From assembly GCF_014196795.1 (NCBI RefSeq), contig NZ_JACIEJ010000008.1, forward strand, positions 184,946-248,945: 64,000 nt of DNA, read 5' to 3'. This document shows positions 7,692 through 17,519 of this stretch, piece by piece; position 1 is the first letter of the stretch; each line of letters opens with the position of its first letter. The DNA is from Sagittula marina. Its GTDB lineage: Bacteria > Pseudomonadota > Alphaproteobacteria > Rhodobacterales > Rhodobacteraceae. The translations under genes and the position numbers were made by a program. The notes under the pieces are model-generated. The model was not told the origin of the DNA. It did not search any database and was given only the letters and a program-made list of their open reading frames with translations.

Positions 7692-8546
7692 ATGAGCGCA
7701 GTTCAGACGTTATCACAGACGCGGTGTATTCTTGGTGAAGGGGCGCTCTGGCATCCTGAGCGTGGCTCTTTCTTCTGGTTCGATATCCTCGGGCACAAGC
7801 TGTTCGAGCATGACGGGTCGGCGCAGCGGGAGTGGTCCTTTGACCGTGCGGTGTCTGCTGCGGGCTGGATTGATGACGGCAAACTGCTGGTGGCCTCCGA
7901 AGTGGATCTGTTTGTCTTTGATCTCGATACCGGCGCAGCAGAACACATCGTTCCGCTGGAAGCAGATCAACCGGCGAACCGATCCAATGACGGGCGGGCC
8001 GATCCCTTTGGCGGCTTCTGGATCGGCACAATGGGCTACGCCTGTGAGCAGGGCGCCGGGGCGATCTACCGCTATTATCGCGGTGAGTTGCGCAAAATCG
8101 TGTCCGACATCACGATCACCAACGCGATCTGCTTTGCCCCGGACGGACGCAGCGCCTGTTTCGGCGATACGCCGAAACAGACCATCTGGCGCGTCGCTTT
8201 GGATGATGAGGGCTGGCCCGTGGGGGACCGTGAGGTGTTCGTCGACATGAGCGCGGAGCCTGGGGTGCAACCCGACGGTGCGGTGATCGATACGGCGGGC
8301 CGCTTGTGGACGGCCCAGTGGGGCATGTCGCGTGTGGCCTGCTACGGCACGGACGGGACGCTGGATCATGTGGTGCCGATGCCGGCGCGGCAGGTGAGCT
8401 GCCCCAGCTTTGGCGGACCGGATCGGCGGCGGCTGTTCGTAACCTCAGCCTCCGAAGGTTTGCCCGAAGGGCAGGCCGGGGGGCAGACATACTACGTCGA
8501 TCTTGACGGGGTTCAGGGGCAAAAAGAGCACCGGGTGGTCCTTTAG
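7692..8546 (+). CDS. SMP-30/gluconolactonase/LRE-family lactonase
   Basis: A 284-residue six-bladed beta-propeller enzyme of the SMP-30 family; members hydrolyse sugar lactones such as gluconolactone using one divalent metal. The N-terminus has the metal-ligand Glu in LGEGALWHP. Conserved blade motifs follow: RSNDGRADPFGGFWIGTMG (metal-site Asn and Asp), ICFAPDGR, QPDGAVIDTAGRLWTA and a C-terminal CPSFGGPDRRRLFVTSA ending EHRVVL. The start at MSAVQTLSQ gives the usual length; longer in-frame starts add an unrelated extension. It stands alone and the substrate is not evident from context. Confidence 0.88.
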   Translation: MSAVQTLSQTRCILGEGALWHPERGSFFWFDILGHKLFEHDGSAQREWSFDRAVSAAGWIDDGKLLVASEVDLFVFDLDTGAAEHIVPLEADQPANRSNDGRADPFGGFWIGTMGYACEQGAGAIYRYYRGELRKIVSDITITNAICFAPDGRSACFGDTPKQTIWRVALDDEGWPVGDREVFVDMSAEPGVQPDGAVIDTAGRLWTAQWGMSRVACYGTDGTLDHVVPMPARQVSCPSFGGPDRRRLFVTSASEGLPEGQAGGQTYYVDLDGVQGQKEHRVVL

Positions 8547-8938
8547 ACGAGCGGTCTTACCCAACACGGCGATGCCTGGCGCCCGAGTGAGATCGCGGTG
8601 CGCAACGGACGCGGGGCTGCGCTATGTCGGGTGGCTGCACCGGCCCTTTTCACCTGCGAGGCCAGCCCGCGCCATCGCGATCATGAATGCGGGCCGGACT
8701 TCATCGGCGGGCTCGATCCGATCCATTGTGCGGCGCTGACGCGGATGGAAGGGCGCAGCCATCTTCAGTTGAAAACGGCGCGGCGCGCTTTTTTGGTATG
8801 GTCGGGTGGCACTTGTCCACCTTGCTTTGCCCTGACCTTCCCGCTGCGGCCCAAGCCGATTGACGTCTCTGTGCAGGTCTTGCCCGGCGGGAGGACGCTG
8901 TTGGACGTCAAGCCGGTCACCGACGGGAAAGACACAGG
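8547..8938. other. About 390 bases without a recognisable gene
   Basis: Open frames here have no ribosome-binding site, no family signature and no continuity. I see no tRNA-like fold or clear terminator. It separates the lactonase from the convergent histidine kinase. Confidence 0.5.
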
Positions 8939-11590
8939 TTAGAGGCCAAAACCCATCTGCTTGAATGTGCCTTTGGTGCCGGTCCATGTCGCCGCCATCT
9001 CATGCGATAGCTTGCGCAGGGCCGGAATGTCTTCGTGCTGTGCGTCCACCTGACATTGACGAAGCTGCTCAGCCAGCGGCATGGCGCCAAACACACCGGC
9101 AGATCCGGCCAGGCGATGCGCCTCTTCCGAAAGGCTCGGCAGGGGCGGGCTGTCCGTGGCCAAAACCTCGGGCAGGTCTGTCAGGAAGGCGTCAATTTCA
9201 GTGGCAAAATCCTCCAGAACCTGCTGCAATCGAGCCTTGGGGAGGTCCTCGCTCAGCTCGTCGAAATGCTCGTTGTCGATGAAAGGGGGGGACGAATTCG
9301 GCGCAACTGGCATGGAAACACCTGCCTCCAATATTGCGGATTTGCCTGCCGCCGGGGAGTTTTCATTCCCGGTGAACGACAAGGATTCCGCCCCAAGCGA
9401 CAGCGCCTCCGCCAGCGCGTGACGCAAAGTCGCGGTGGTGAGCGGTTTGGTCAGAACGGAATTCATCCCGGCGTCAAAGAAGCTGGTGACCTCGTCGGGC
9501 AGCGCATGGGCGGTGGTGGCCACGATGGAGGTCTTGGCATTTGGCCCGCCGCCACTGCGAATGGTGCGAGCGGCGGTGATACCATCCATGCCGGGCATGG
9601 AAATATCCATCAAAACCACGTCGAATTTCTGCGTGGCGGCGAGGGCCACGCCGCTTGCACCATCCTGTGCGATGACGACCACATGGCCATCCCGCCGCAG
9701 CATCTGGCCTGCCACCTCGCGGTTGATGGCGTTGTCTTCCACCAGCAAGACATCCAGTGGCGGCAGCATAGGGGCGGTTTGCGTGCTTTTGCGGGGAACG
9801 GGGGGCAGCGTGATGGCGTCGTCGGGAGGCTTCATCGGCAGGCGCAGCCAAAAGACCGACCCGTCTCCGGGCTCGCTTTCGGCGCCCAGTTCGCCGCCAA
9901 GCGCGGTGGCCAACCTTTGCGAAATTCCAAGCCCGAGGCCGGTGCCCGCATGACGACGCGAATAGCTGGAATCGATGGTGACGAAATCATCGAAGATGCG
10001 TTCCAGATCGGTCGCCGAAATTCCGACCCCGGAATCGATCACGCGCAGCTCCACTTGGCTGAGTCCTTCGGAACAGTCCGCCTCGATCGTCACTTGGCCA
10101 TCGCGGGTAAATTTGATGGCGTTGGACACAAGGTTGAGCAGGATCTGACGCAGACGATCCGGGTCAGAGTAGACGTGATGCAGTTCCGGGCTGGGCGGGG
10201 ACAGCACAAGGTGGTTGCCCTGCGCGCGGGCCAGTTCCGTCTGGCTTTCGACCACCTGTTCGAGCAGCGCCACAAGGTCGAACCGCGTGGTGTTGAGGCT
10301 CATCTTGTCGGCATCGAGGCGAGAGATGTCCAGCACGTCATTGACATGTGCCAACAGCAGCTCACCCGACTGACGGATGATGCGCAAATAGCGGCGGTTC
10401 TCGGCCTCCAGCCCGTCGGCGTGGAACAGGTCCAGCGTGCCAAGAATGCCGTTCAGCGGGGTGCGCATCTCGTGGCTCATGACCGCAAGCAATTCGGCCT
10501 TTTGCTTTTCCCCGGCGATGGCGCGGTCGCGGGCGGTTTTGAGCGCCTGCTCCCCACGCACCCGGTCCGAGATATCGCGGATGAAGGCCACAAAGATCGC
10601 GCCGTCGGGCGATTGCGCCTCGGCCAGCGACAGATCGACGGGGAAGATCGTGCCATCCTTGCGCCGTGCCTCAAGCTGGATGATGCCGCGGCCAACGATG
10701 CGGGCTTCGCCGGTTCTGATAAAGCGACGCATGGCCCTGCGGTGCATCTGCTCGAACTGCTGCGGCACGATGAGGTCGGCCATGTCCGCGCCGATGGCTT
10801 CGCCGTTGGTGTAGCCAAAGACCCGCTCTGCCGCACCATTCCATTCGACGATGCGATCGTCGCTGCCGACGGCGACCACGGCATCAAGCGACGTGGCAAT
10901 GATCGTTTCCATCCGCTCGCGAGTTTCGCGGTTGCTGCGCGCCTCCAGCTCGCGTTGACGGGCCAGACGCAACAGAGCCAGCATAAGGATCAGCAGCACG
11001 CCGACCAGCGCCACGGTGACCGCACCGATAGAACTGAGGATGCGCGAAATCTCCGCACTGCGCAGGTCGCCCGCCGATGCAAAAAACGCAACACCGTCGA
11101 GGGCAAACCGCCGAAGTGCACCACGAATGGCCTCCGTTTCGGCGTAGAAGGCCGGCAGCGCCTCTGCCAGCCGGTCGTCGGGGCCATCCACCAGGGGCAC
11201 CCAATCTTCACGATAGTCGAGTGCTTGAACGAGCATGGGCGGTACGGTGGGCAGACCTCGTAAATCGGCCAGCACTTTTGCCCGCTGCAACGTGTCGATC
11301 CGGCTGTAAACAATGTCGAAATTCAGGCGGACATCTTGCAACGCATCGGCGTCACCCGGCCTATTTTGTGCCCGCAGGATCGCGATCTGCAGGCTCATGA
11401 CCTCTGTTTCGGCCTGACCCAGCGTCCATTGCACATTTTCTGAGGCCGCAGAATCCAGTTGGTCCAGCTGACTGCGCACGTCAAGCGCGAGACTCAGTAT
11501 CACTGTGATCAGCAGGGCCACGACACAAGCTGCCAGACCACGTCTGAACAGCGTGTTACGGGAAAAAAACATGCGGCGATGCTTGGTCAC
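8939..11590 (-). CDS. Hybrid sensor histidine kinase (PAS-HisKA-HATPase-REC-Hpt)
   Basis: An inner-membrane hybrid kinase of 883 residues. Transmembrane segments lie at about 17-36 and 186-208 with a periplasmic loop between. A PAS domain (about 226-345) follows, then HisKA with phospho-His373 in MSHEMRTPLNG, an HATPase domain (N box near 490, GVGI and GTGLGLG boxes), a receiver with phospho-Asp662 in VVLMDISMPGMDG, and a C-terminal Hpt domain with His825 in EEAHRLAGSAGVFG. All four phosphorelay residues are present. The start is a GTG with TAGG about eight bases upstream; an ATG six codons in is an alternative. It lies 65 bases after the Mo-cofactor-fold gene, with a response regulator divergent from that pair. 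Signal unknown. Confidence 0.93.
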   Translation of the reverse strand: MTKHRRMFFSRNTLFRRGLAACVVALLITVILSLALDVRSQLDQLDSAASENVQWTLGQAETEVMSLQIAILRAQNRPGDADALQDVRLNFDIVYSRIDTLQRAKVLADLRGLPTVPPMLVQALDYREDWVPLVDGPDDRLAEALPAFYAETEAIRGALRRFALDGVAFFASAGDLRSAEISRILSSIGAVTVALVGVLLILMLALLRLARQRELEARSNRETRERMETIIATSLDAVVAVGSDDRIVEWNGAAERVFGYTNGEAIGADMADLIVPQQFEQMHRRAMRRFIRTGEARIVGRGIIQLEARRKDGTIFPVDLSLAEAQSPDGAIFVAFIRDISDRVRGEQALKTARDRAIAGEKQKAELLAVMSHEMRTPLNGILGTLDLFHADGLEAENRRYLRIIRQSGELLLAHVNDVLDISRLDADKMSLNTTRFDLVALLEQVVESQTELARAQGNHLVLSPPSPELHHVYSDPDRLRQILLNLVSNAIKFTRDGQVTIEADCSEGLSQVELRVIDSGVGISATDLERIFDDFVTIDSSYSRRHAGTGLGLGISQRLATALGGELGAESEPGDGSVFWLRLPMKPPDDAITLPPVPRKSTQTAPMLPPLDVLLVEDNAINREVAGQMLRRDGHVVVIAQDGASGVALAATQKFDVVLMDISMPGMDGITAARTIRSGGGPNAKTSIVATTAHALPDEVTSFFDAGMNSVLTKPLTTATLRHALAEALSLGAESLSFTGNENSPAAGKSAILEAGVSMPVAPNSSPPFIDNEHFDELSEDLPKARLQQVLEDFATEIDAFLTDLPEVLATDSPPLPSLSEEAHRLAGSAGVFGAMPLAEQLRQCQVDAQHEDIPALRKLSHEMAATWTGTKGTFKQMGFGL

Positions 11591-11655
11591 AGCAAGGGCC
11601 TACCAAGGGGTCGAATGCGCATCCGGATATGCCGTGCATTTTCCAAAAGACGCGC

Positions 11656-12171
11656 TCAGGGGAGCACGTTGATGGCCACCAGCTGCCACACGCTGCGCGA
11701 ATGATAGACCTCTGACCGATACTTGCGATCCTGATCGAAGGGGAAGATCAGCCAGATCGGCCCCTTGTCGCGGACCTTCATAGGTTGTCCGTTGCGATCA
11801 ATCGCCAGCAGGGCAGCGTCGTCCTCCGCATCGGAAAAGGGGATATCCACCGCGTAATCGTTCACTGCGACGGCTTGTAACTGATTGCCGCGAATGTCGA
11901 GCCTTTCGGCCAGCGCCTTCAGCGTCACACCCGTAAAAGTCTGCGGCCCCTCCGTCCAAATGGTCGACGTCGTGAGCTCCGTCGCGCCAAGCGCAAACAA
12001 CATGTCGCGATCGAATTCTGCGGTCTCGCCGTTATTCGTGACACTGATGTCGCCGCGCACTGTCAGGAGCACAGGGCCCGTGGGCTTCGGAAGTTCCTCC
12101 GCAGATGCGGGCGCGTTCAAAGCCGCAATGAGGAGGAAAGTTTTGATAAGACTGACAAAGGTCTTTCGCAC
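11656..12171 (-). CDS. Secreted Mo-cofactor-fold (oxidoreductase molybdopterin-binding-like) protein
   Basis: A 171-residue exported protein. A GTG start is chosen because GGAGG lies eight bases upstream; longer ATG starts lack this. An N-terminal signal peptide (KTFVSLIKTFLLIAALNAPASA) is followed by a domain resembling the sulfite-oxidase molybdopterin-binding fold seen in short oxidoreductase-like proteins (FTGVTLKALAERLDIRG; KGPIWLIFPFDQD). I see no cysteine in the mature part, so the usual Mo-ligating Cys is absent and a catalytic role is doubtful. It precedes the hybrid kinase in one operon and could be a periplasmic sensing partner; that is inference from position only. Confidence 0.75.
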   Translation of the reverse strand: MRKTFVSLIKTFLLIAALNAPASAEELPKPTGPVLLTVRGDISVTNNGETAEFDRDMLFALGATELTTSTIWTEGPQTFTGVTLKALAERLDIRGNQLQAVAVNDYAVDIPFSDAEDDAALLAIDRNGQPMKVRDKGPIWLIFPFDQDRKYRSEVYHSRSVWQLVAINVLP

Positions 12172-12420
12172 GGGGCTATCCTCCGATAATGAGTTTGGCA
12201 TCAAAAGTCCCATCGGAAAGTATCGCACCCGACGCGAGTCCGCTACCGTATTTGTTGTTATTGGGGTCGCGCATCCGTATACATCGTGCCGATGTCGGTC
12301 CCAAATGTGATGAGCTTTTACCTATATCCTGAAAGAGTTAAGTTTCTGCAACCTTGGTACGGGGTGTTGTACTTTCTGTAGAGAAGTACTTTTGGGTGTG
12401 TATGTAAAAGCTGTCTTAAT

Positions 12421-12465
12421 GTTCCTCCTGCATAAAGGGGGTCCGGGACCGCGAGGTTGAGGAAC
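12421..12465. promoter_or_regulatory. Inverted repeat upstream of the response regulator gene
   Basis: GTTCCTC at 12421-12427 is mirrored by GAGGAAC at 12459-12465, some 58 bases before the response-regulator start. It lies in the roughly 350-base divergent region (12172-12522), which otherwise holds AT-richer promoter-like DNA and no gene. Possible operator or leader hairpin; weak evidence. Confidence 0.3.
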
Positions 12466-12522
12466 ATGTCAGTATGTGGGCCGCCAGTGCCTATTGACCT
12501 GTTATTTGGAGGGAAGATCGCG

Positions 12523-13125
12523 ATGCGGATTCTTGTGGCGGACGATCACGATCTGGTCCGAGAGACCATAGCTGCCTTTCTCGACGGCTCTGACATAGAC
12601 GAGGTGCAGACAGTCGCAACGCTGGATGAGGCGGTCGCTGCTGCTCAGTCTTCGGGCACTTTTGATCTTGTTTTGCTTGATTACAACATGCCTGGCATGA
12701 ACGGTCTGGAAGGGCTTGGCCGTATGAAGGAGGCCAACGAAGGGCGGCCAGTTGCCATTCTCTCCGGCAGCGCCTCGCGCGACGTGGCTGATGCGGCGCT
12801 GAAATCCGGTGCGCAGGGATTTATCCCCAAAACACTGAGCGCGCGGTCTCTGCTGACAGCGGCTCGGTTTATGGCAGCGGGCGAAATCTATGCTCCTATT
12901 GACTTCATGCAAGCATCCGGCGACGGCGGAACTGCTTCGCTGACGCGGCGCGAACTGGAGGTTCTGCGCGGCATCTGCGAGGGGAAGTCGAACAAGGAAA
13001 TTGCCCGGGACCTGCAACTGCAAGAGGTCACGGTAAAGCTGCATGTCAAAACCCTCTCCCGAAAGCTGGAGGCGCGCAACCGCACCCACGCGGCCATGAT
13101 CGCCCGAGACCGCGGACTGGCCTGA
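12523..13125 (+). CDS. LuxR/NarL-family response regulator
   Basis: A 200-residue two-component regulator. The receiver domain has acidic residues in VADDHD, phospho-Asp53 in LVLLDYNMPGMNG and the conserved Lys in GFIPKTLS. The C-terminal LuxR-type helix-turn-helix (about 134-196) begins LTRRELEVLRGICEGKSNKEIA. Start chosen at MRILVADDHD because GGAGGGAAG lies six to eight bases upstream. It is divergent from the Mo-fold protein/hybrid kinase operon and is the likely target of that kinase. Confidence 0.93.
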   Translation: MRILVADDHDLVRETIAAFLDGSDIDEVQTVATLDEAVAAAQSSGTFDLVLLDYNMPGMNGLEGLGRMKEANEGRPVAILSGSASRDVADAALKSGAQGFIPKTLSARSLLTAARFMAAGEIYAPIDFMQASGDGGTASLTRRELEVLRGICEGKSNKEIARDLQLQEVTVKLHVKTLSRKLEARNRTHAAMIARDRGLA

Positions 13126-13390
13126 ACGACGCGCGAGCCGTCGTCGTCGGGCGGCTCAAGATGATGAAGTTCATACCTTTTTCAGAAGCGTTTCTAGGGG
13201 CATGTGCTTTTTGGGTGCTTTGGCCATGGGCGTTTGATGTCGCGGCCTGATCCTGTCGCGGTCGACGGAATGACGATTGCCCGCCGCTGGGCAACTCGTG
13301 CGTCAACGCATGGCCAAGGGCACAACTTTTTTGGGAGCCCGTGGACCAATGTAGGTCCCATGCGGCAGGGTGAAGCCGCGCGGCTGGATC

Positions 13391-13421
13391 AAAAAAGCCC
13401 CGCCGGGAGGGGCGGGGCTTT
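13391..13421 (-). terminator. Rho-independent terminator of ileS
   Basis: On the minus strand a GC-rich stem pairs AGCCCCGCC with GGCGGGGCT and is followed by a run of T. It lies about 20 bases past the ileS stop. The rest of 13126-13390 contains no recognisable gene. Confidence 0.85.
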
Positions 13422-13442
13422 CGGTGTGGTTGTAAGGTCCGG

Positions 13443-16364
13443 TCAGTCCAGCGCGGCGTCGCAGCGCGCGCAGGTGGCCGGGTGGTCGTGCGTGCCCACA
13501 TCGGGGAGGATCTTCCAGCAGCGCTGGCATTTCTCGCCCTCGGCCTTGTGGAAGACCACCGCGATTTCCGGCACCTCTGCCATGCGCGCGGCGTCTTCGG
13601 GGCCTGTCCCCTCGACCAGCGTGATGTCGGAGGTGATGCAAATGTCCTCGAAGGCCACAGATTGCAGGTTGGCCAACATGGCCGGGTCAGAGACGTAGAC
13701 CGTCGGCGCGGCCTCCAGCGACGCACCGATGACCTTGTTGGTGCGCTGCACCTCCAGCGCCGCGGTGACGGCGCGGCGGGCGCGGCGCACGGCCTGCCAT
13801 TTGGCCGACAGATCGGCGTTCTGCCAGTCGGCGGGTGAGGCCGGGATATCCTGCAGATGCACCGAGCTGTCGTCGCCGGGGAAACGCTCCAGCCAGACTT
13901 CTTCCATCGTAAACGTCAGGATCGGCGCAAGCCACGTGGTCAGGCGGTGGAACAGAGCATCCATCACCGTGCGCGCGGCGCGGCGGCGCAGCGTATCGCC
14001 ATCGCAATACAGCGCGTCCTTGCGGATGTCGAAGTAGAAGGCCGACAGCTCTAGCGTGCAGAAGTTGAACACCTGCTGGAAAACGCCTTGGAAATCATAG
14101 GCGTCGTAGCCTTTGCGCACCACGTCGTCGAGCTCTGACAGGCGGTGCAGAACGTACTGTTCCAGCTCCGGCATGTCGGACGGTGCGACGCGCTGATCCT
14201 CGGTGAAGTGGCTGACGGCCCCCAGAAGGTAGCGCATGGTGTTGCGCAGGCGTCGGTAGCTGTCGGCCACACCCTTGAGGATTTCCGGCCCGATGCGCAG
14301 GTCGGCGGTGTAGTCCGACTGCGCCACCCAAAGCCGCAGGATGTCCGCGCCGTACTGCTTGGTCACGTCTTCCGGGGCGATGGTGTTGCCCACGGATTTG
14401 GACATCTTGTTGCCCTTGGCATCCAGGGTGAAGCCGTGGGTCAGCACGCCACGATAGGGCGCATGGCCCGTGGTGCCGACCGATTGCAGCATCGAGGAGT
14501 GGAACCAGCCCCGGTGCTGGTCGGTGCCTTCGAGGTAAAGGTCGGCGATGCCGTCCTCGGATCCATCCTCGCGGTCGCGCAGCACAAAGGCATGGGTGGA
14601 GCCGGAATCGAACCACACGTCCAGCACGTCGAACACCTGATCGTAGTCGTTGGCGTTCACGAGATTGCCGAGGAAGCGCTGCTTGGCCCCTTCGGCATAC
14701 CATGCGTCCGCGCCTTCGGCCTCGAAGGCTTCGCAGATGCGGGCGTTGACCTCTTCGTTGCGCAGCAGGAAGTCCGGATCGGTGGGCAGCGTGTCCTTCT
14801 TTGTGAACACGGTAAGCGGCACACCCCAGGCCCGCTGGCGCGACAGCACCCAGTCGGGGCGCGCTTCCATCATGGAATACAGGCGGTTGCGGCCTGCCTG
14901 CGGCGTCCACTTCACCTGGTCGATGCAGGTGAGGGCGCGTTCACGGATCGTGGTGCCGTTGTCGTCCTGGCCGTCACCCACAGCGCGGTCGATGGACGCG
15001 AACCACTGCGGCGTGTTGCGGAAGATCACCGGCGCCTTGGAGCGCCACGAATGCGGGTAGCTGTGCGACATGCGGCCACGGGCGATCAGGCCGCCGACGC
15101 TGACCAGCTTGTCGATCACGGCGGTGTTGGCCTTGCCTTCCTTGCCCTTGTGGTCAAAGACCCGCAGCCCGGCAAACAGCGGCACATGCGGCAGGAATTC
15201 GGAATCCTCGCCCACGTTATGCGTCATCCGGTCGAGCCAGTTGCGCGTGAGGAAGCATTCGTAGTCTTCCTGACCGTGGCTTGGCGCGGTGTGCACGAAA
15301 CCCGTTCCTGCGTCATCCGTGACGTGATCGCCGTCGATCATCGGCACGTCGTAATCCCAGTAGCCTTCGCCGTCTTCGACGCCCCGGAAGGGGTGGGCGA
15401 GGGTCAGGCCTGCCAGCTCATCCGCTGTCACATCGCGGACACGTGTGAACTGCCCGTCTTCGAGGCGCGCTTTGGTCAGAACGTCCCCCGCCAATTTGTC
15501 GGCAAGGATGTAGGTGTCACCGACCGAGACCCAGCTTTCCTCAGGTGTGCCGGTCACCTCGTAGAGGCCGTAGGCGATGCCCGGACCGTAGGCGACGGCC
15601 TTGTTCGAGGGGATCGTCCAGGGGGTCGTTGTCCAGATGACAACGCGTGAATCAGACAGCGCACCGCCCGAGACAACGGAGAACGGCACCCAGATCGTGT
15701 GCGACTTGTGGTCGTGGTACTCGATCTCCGCCTCGGCCAGCGCGGTTTTTTCCACCGGCGACCACATCACGGGCTTGGAGCCCTGATAGAGCGTGCCGTT
15801 CATCAGGAACTTCTGGAATTCCTCGGCGATGACGCGCTCCGCGTGGAAGTTCATCGTCAGGTAGGGATCATCCCAGTTGCCGGTGATGCCCAGACGTTTG
15901 AACTCCTTGCGCTGGACGTCGATCCAGCCTTCGGCGAACTTGCGGCATTCCTGGCGGAAATCGACGACGTCCACCTCGTCCTTGTTGCGGCCCTTCTTGC
16001 GGTACTGCTCCTCGATCTTCCATTCGATGGGCAGGCCGTGGCAGTCCCAGCCGGGGATGTAGCGGGCGTCGCGGCCCAACATCTGCTGCGAGCGCACGAT
16101 GAAGTCCTTCAGCACCTTGTTCAGCGCGTGGCCGATGTGCAGGTGGCCGTTCGCATAGGGAGGGCCGTCGTGCAGGGTAAAGGGCTTGCGCGTCTCGGTC
16201 TTGGCCTTCTCGCGCAGCGTGCCGTAGACGTCGATCTTTTCCCAACGCTCCAGCCAGCCGGGCTCGCGCTTGGGGAGGCCGGCGCGCATCGGGAAATCCG
16301 TCTGCGGCAGGGCGAGGGTGTCTTTGTAGTCAATCGTGTTCGTGTCGGTGGTGTCGGCGCACAT
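13443..16364 (-). CDS. ileS: Isoleucyl-tRNA synthetase
   Basis: Class I aminoacyl-tRNA synthetase (973 residues) charging tRNA-Ile in the cytosol, with an editing domain that clears Val-tRNA. Visible motifs are HIGH in NGHLHIGHALNK (near residue 70), WSPVEKTALAEAEIEYHDH at the editing-domain entry, KMSKS in GNKMSKSVGN, and a C-terminal zinc-binding CQRCW...CARC pair. The start MCADTTDTNTIDYKDTLALP was chosen because AGGA lies upstream at suitable spacing and homologues begin so; an upstream in-frame extension looks non-coding. Monocistronic with its own terminator. Confidence 0.98.
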   Translation of the reverse strand: MCADTTDTNTIDYKDTLALPQTDFPMRAGLPKREPGWLERWEKIDVYGTLREKAKTETRKPFTLHDGPPYANGHLHIGHALNKVLKDFIVRSQQMLGRDARYIPGWDCHGLPIEWKIEEQYRKKGRNKDEVDVVDFRQECRKFAEGWIDVQRKEFKRLGITGNWDDPYLTMNFHAERVIAEEFQKFLMNGTLYQGSKPVMWSPVEKTALAEAEIEYHDHKSHTIWVPFSVVSGGALSDSRVVIWTTTPWTIPSNKAVAYGPGIAYGLYEVTGTPEESWVSVGDTYILADKLAGDVLTKARLEDGQFTRVRDVTADELAGLTLAHPFRGVEDGEGYWDYDVPMIDGDHVTDDAGTGFVHTAPSHGQEDYECFLTRNWLDRMTHNVGEDSEFLPHVPLFAGLRVFDHKGKEGKANTAVIDKLVSVGGLIARGRMSHSYPHSWRSKAPVIFRNTPQWFASIDRAVGDGQDDNGTTIRERALTCIDQVKWTPQAGRNRLYSMMEARPDWVLSRQRAWGVPLTVFTKKDTLPTDPDFLLRNEEVNARICEAFEAEGADAWYAEGAKQRFLGNLVNANDYDQVFDVLDVWFDSGSTHAFVLRDREDGSEDGIADLYLEGTDQHRGWFHSSMLQSVGTTGHAPYRGVLTHGFTLDAKGNKMSKSVGNTIAPEDVTKQYGADILRLWVAQSDYTADLRIGPEILKGVADSYRRLRNTMRYLLGAVSHFTEDQRVAPSDMPELEQYVLHRLSELDDVVRKGYDAYDFQGVFQQVFNFCTLELSAFYFDIRKDALYCDGDTLRRRAARTVMDALFHRLTTWLAPILTFTMEEVWLERFPGDDSSVHLQDIPASPADWQNADLSAKWQAVRRARRAVTAALEVQRTNKVIGASLEAAPTVYVSDPAMLANLQSVAFEDICITSDITLVEGTGPEDAARMAEVPEIAVVFHKAEGEKCQRCWKILPDVGTHDHPATCARCDAALD

Positions 16365-16624
16365 GGGGGGCGTCCTGTCGATCTGTCGGAATTTTCGGAA
16401 GGGGTGTCGCGGCGCGGAGAGGCCATGCGCCTTGTCCCGGCGTCTCTGATCAGAGCGCCGGGCCGGTAATTCGAATGATGGAAACATACGTCATCATGGC
16501 CGCCTTATAGGACGGGCGCGCGGCGCGGTCCAGTGGTCAGCGGTGGCCAGTGCTGCGGCGGTGCGCTGCATGGTTTTCGGCGGCCCGCGCTGTTAGGTAA
16601 AAGGGCAGGCAGAAGGGGCGCTCC

Positions 16625-17029
16625 ATGACGGCTTTGGCGAGATTCGACATCACACGGGACGAGATCGAGCGCGTCGTGGCGCGGTTCTATGAACGGGTGC
16701 GCGGGCATCCGGGTCTGGCTCCGGTCTTTGCGGCCCATGTCGATGACTGGCCCGCGCATGAGGCACGGGTGGCGGATTTCTGGGCCAACGCGATCCTGAT
16801 GGAGCGGTCCTACGATGGCAATCCGGTCGCGGTGCATCGCGATGCGGGCAACGTGCGTCCCGGCATGTTCGAGACGTGGCTGGCGCTTTTCGACAGTGTC
16901 CTGGCCCAGGAGCTGACCGAGACGCAGGCGCAGGCATGGTCCGCGTTGGCGCACCGCATCGGCAGCAGTCTGCGCGCCGGTGTGGTGGAGCGGATGCGCG
17001 GGCCGGGCGGTGTGCCGATTCTGCGTTGA
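16625..17029 (+). CDS. Group III truncated haemoglobin
   Basis: A 134-residue truncated globin: ITRDEIERVVARFYERVRGHPGLAPVF at the N-terminus, the WPAHEARVADFWANAILM segment, and the haem-proximal region VAVHRDAGNVRPGMFETWLALF with the candidate proximal His. Length and order match group III (trHbP-type) proteins, which bind oxygen or NO. The upstream AAGGGGCGCTCC supplies a ribosome-binding site. Stand-alone gene, divergent from ileS. Confidence 0.88.
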   Translation: MTALARFDITRDEIERVVARFYERVRGHPGLAPVFAAHVDDWPAHEARVADFWANAILMERSYDGNPVAVHRDAGNVRPGMFETWLALFDSVLAQELTETQAQAWSALAHRIGSSLRAGVVERMRGPGGVPILR

Positions 17030-17243
17030 ATGTGCAGCCTGGGGGTGAGTCGCAAAGCCAATTTTCGCCCGATCAAGGGGCAGATGCGCGCATCGGTGAA
17101 ATGCAGCCGATGTCTTGGCGGGATTTGAGCGAATTCAGGCCGGCCTTTGCGGCTTTGAGGTCACAGGGCTTGAGAAACTCACCAATCGGCTCAACCTTAT
17201 TTTCCACGGGCCACGGATGCCCGTTGGTATCAGGAGGTGCCCC

Positions 17244-17519
17244 ATGACCTACGAGGCTCTAGACGCTAAAGTGATACGATACGGTCGCCTGCACGGCGCA
17301 CGGCCCCCGTTGCGCAGCACCCGTTTGCCCGTCGCCTCGTGGCTGGGCCTGGCGGTTGCGGTGATGCTGATTGTGGCCGCAGCTGTGACGCTGTCCCTGT
17401 CCCCCGGCGTGTCCGACCAACAGATCAGCCGCATTGACCCTGCGGAATACATGACTGTGCAACTTATGAAAAAGAACGTTGGCGCAGAAGCCGAAATCGG
17501 TATTTCGCCGCAGTTGTGA
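17244..17519 (+). CDS. Small single-pass membrane protein
   Basis: A 91-residue protein with ATG preceded by an excellent AGGAGGTG. A basic N-terminal part (RYGRLHGARPPLRSTR) is followed by one transmembrane helix (about 36-54, LGLAVAVMLIVAAAVTLSL) and a short tail. No recognised domain. The 214 bases before it (17030-17243) hold no gene. Confidence 0.65.
   Translation: MTYEALDAKVIRYGRLHGARPPLRSTRLPVASWLGLAVAVMLIVAAAVTLSLSPGVSDQQISRIDPAEYMTVQLMKKNVGAEAEIGISPQL

Noticed and set aside
9035..11263. A 742-codon plus-strand open frame
   Set aside because: Antisense to the hybrid histidine kinase, whose domains are unmistakable; high-GC DNA leaves long empty frames.
14145..15650. A 501-codon plus-strand open frame within ileS
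   Set aside because: Shadow of ileS; no independent signals.
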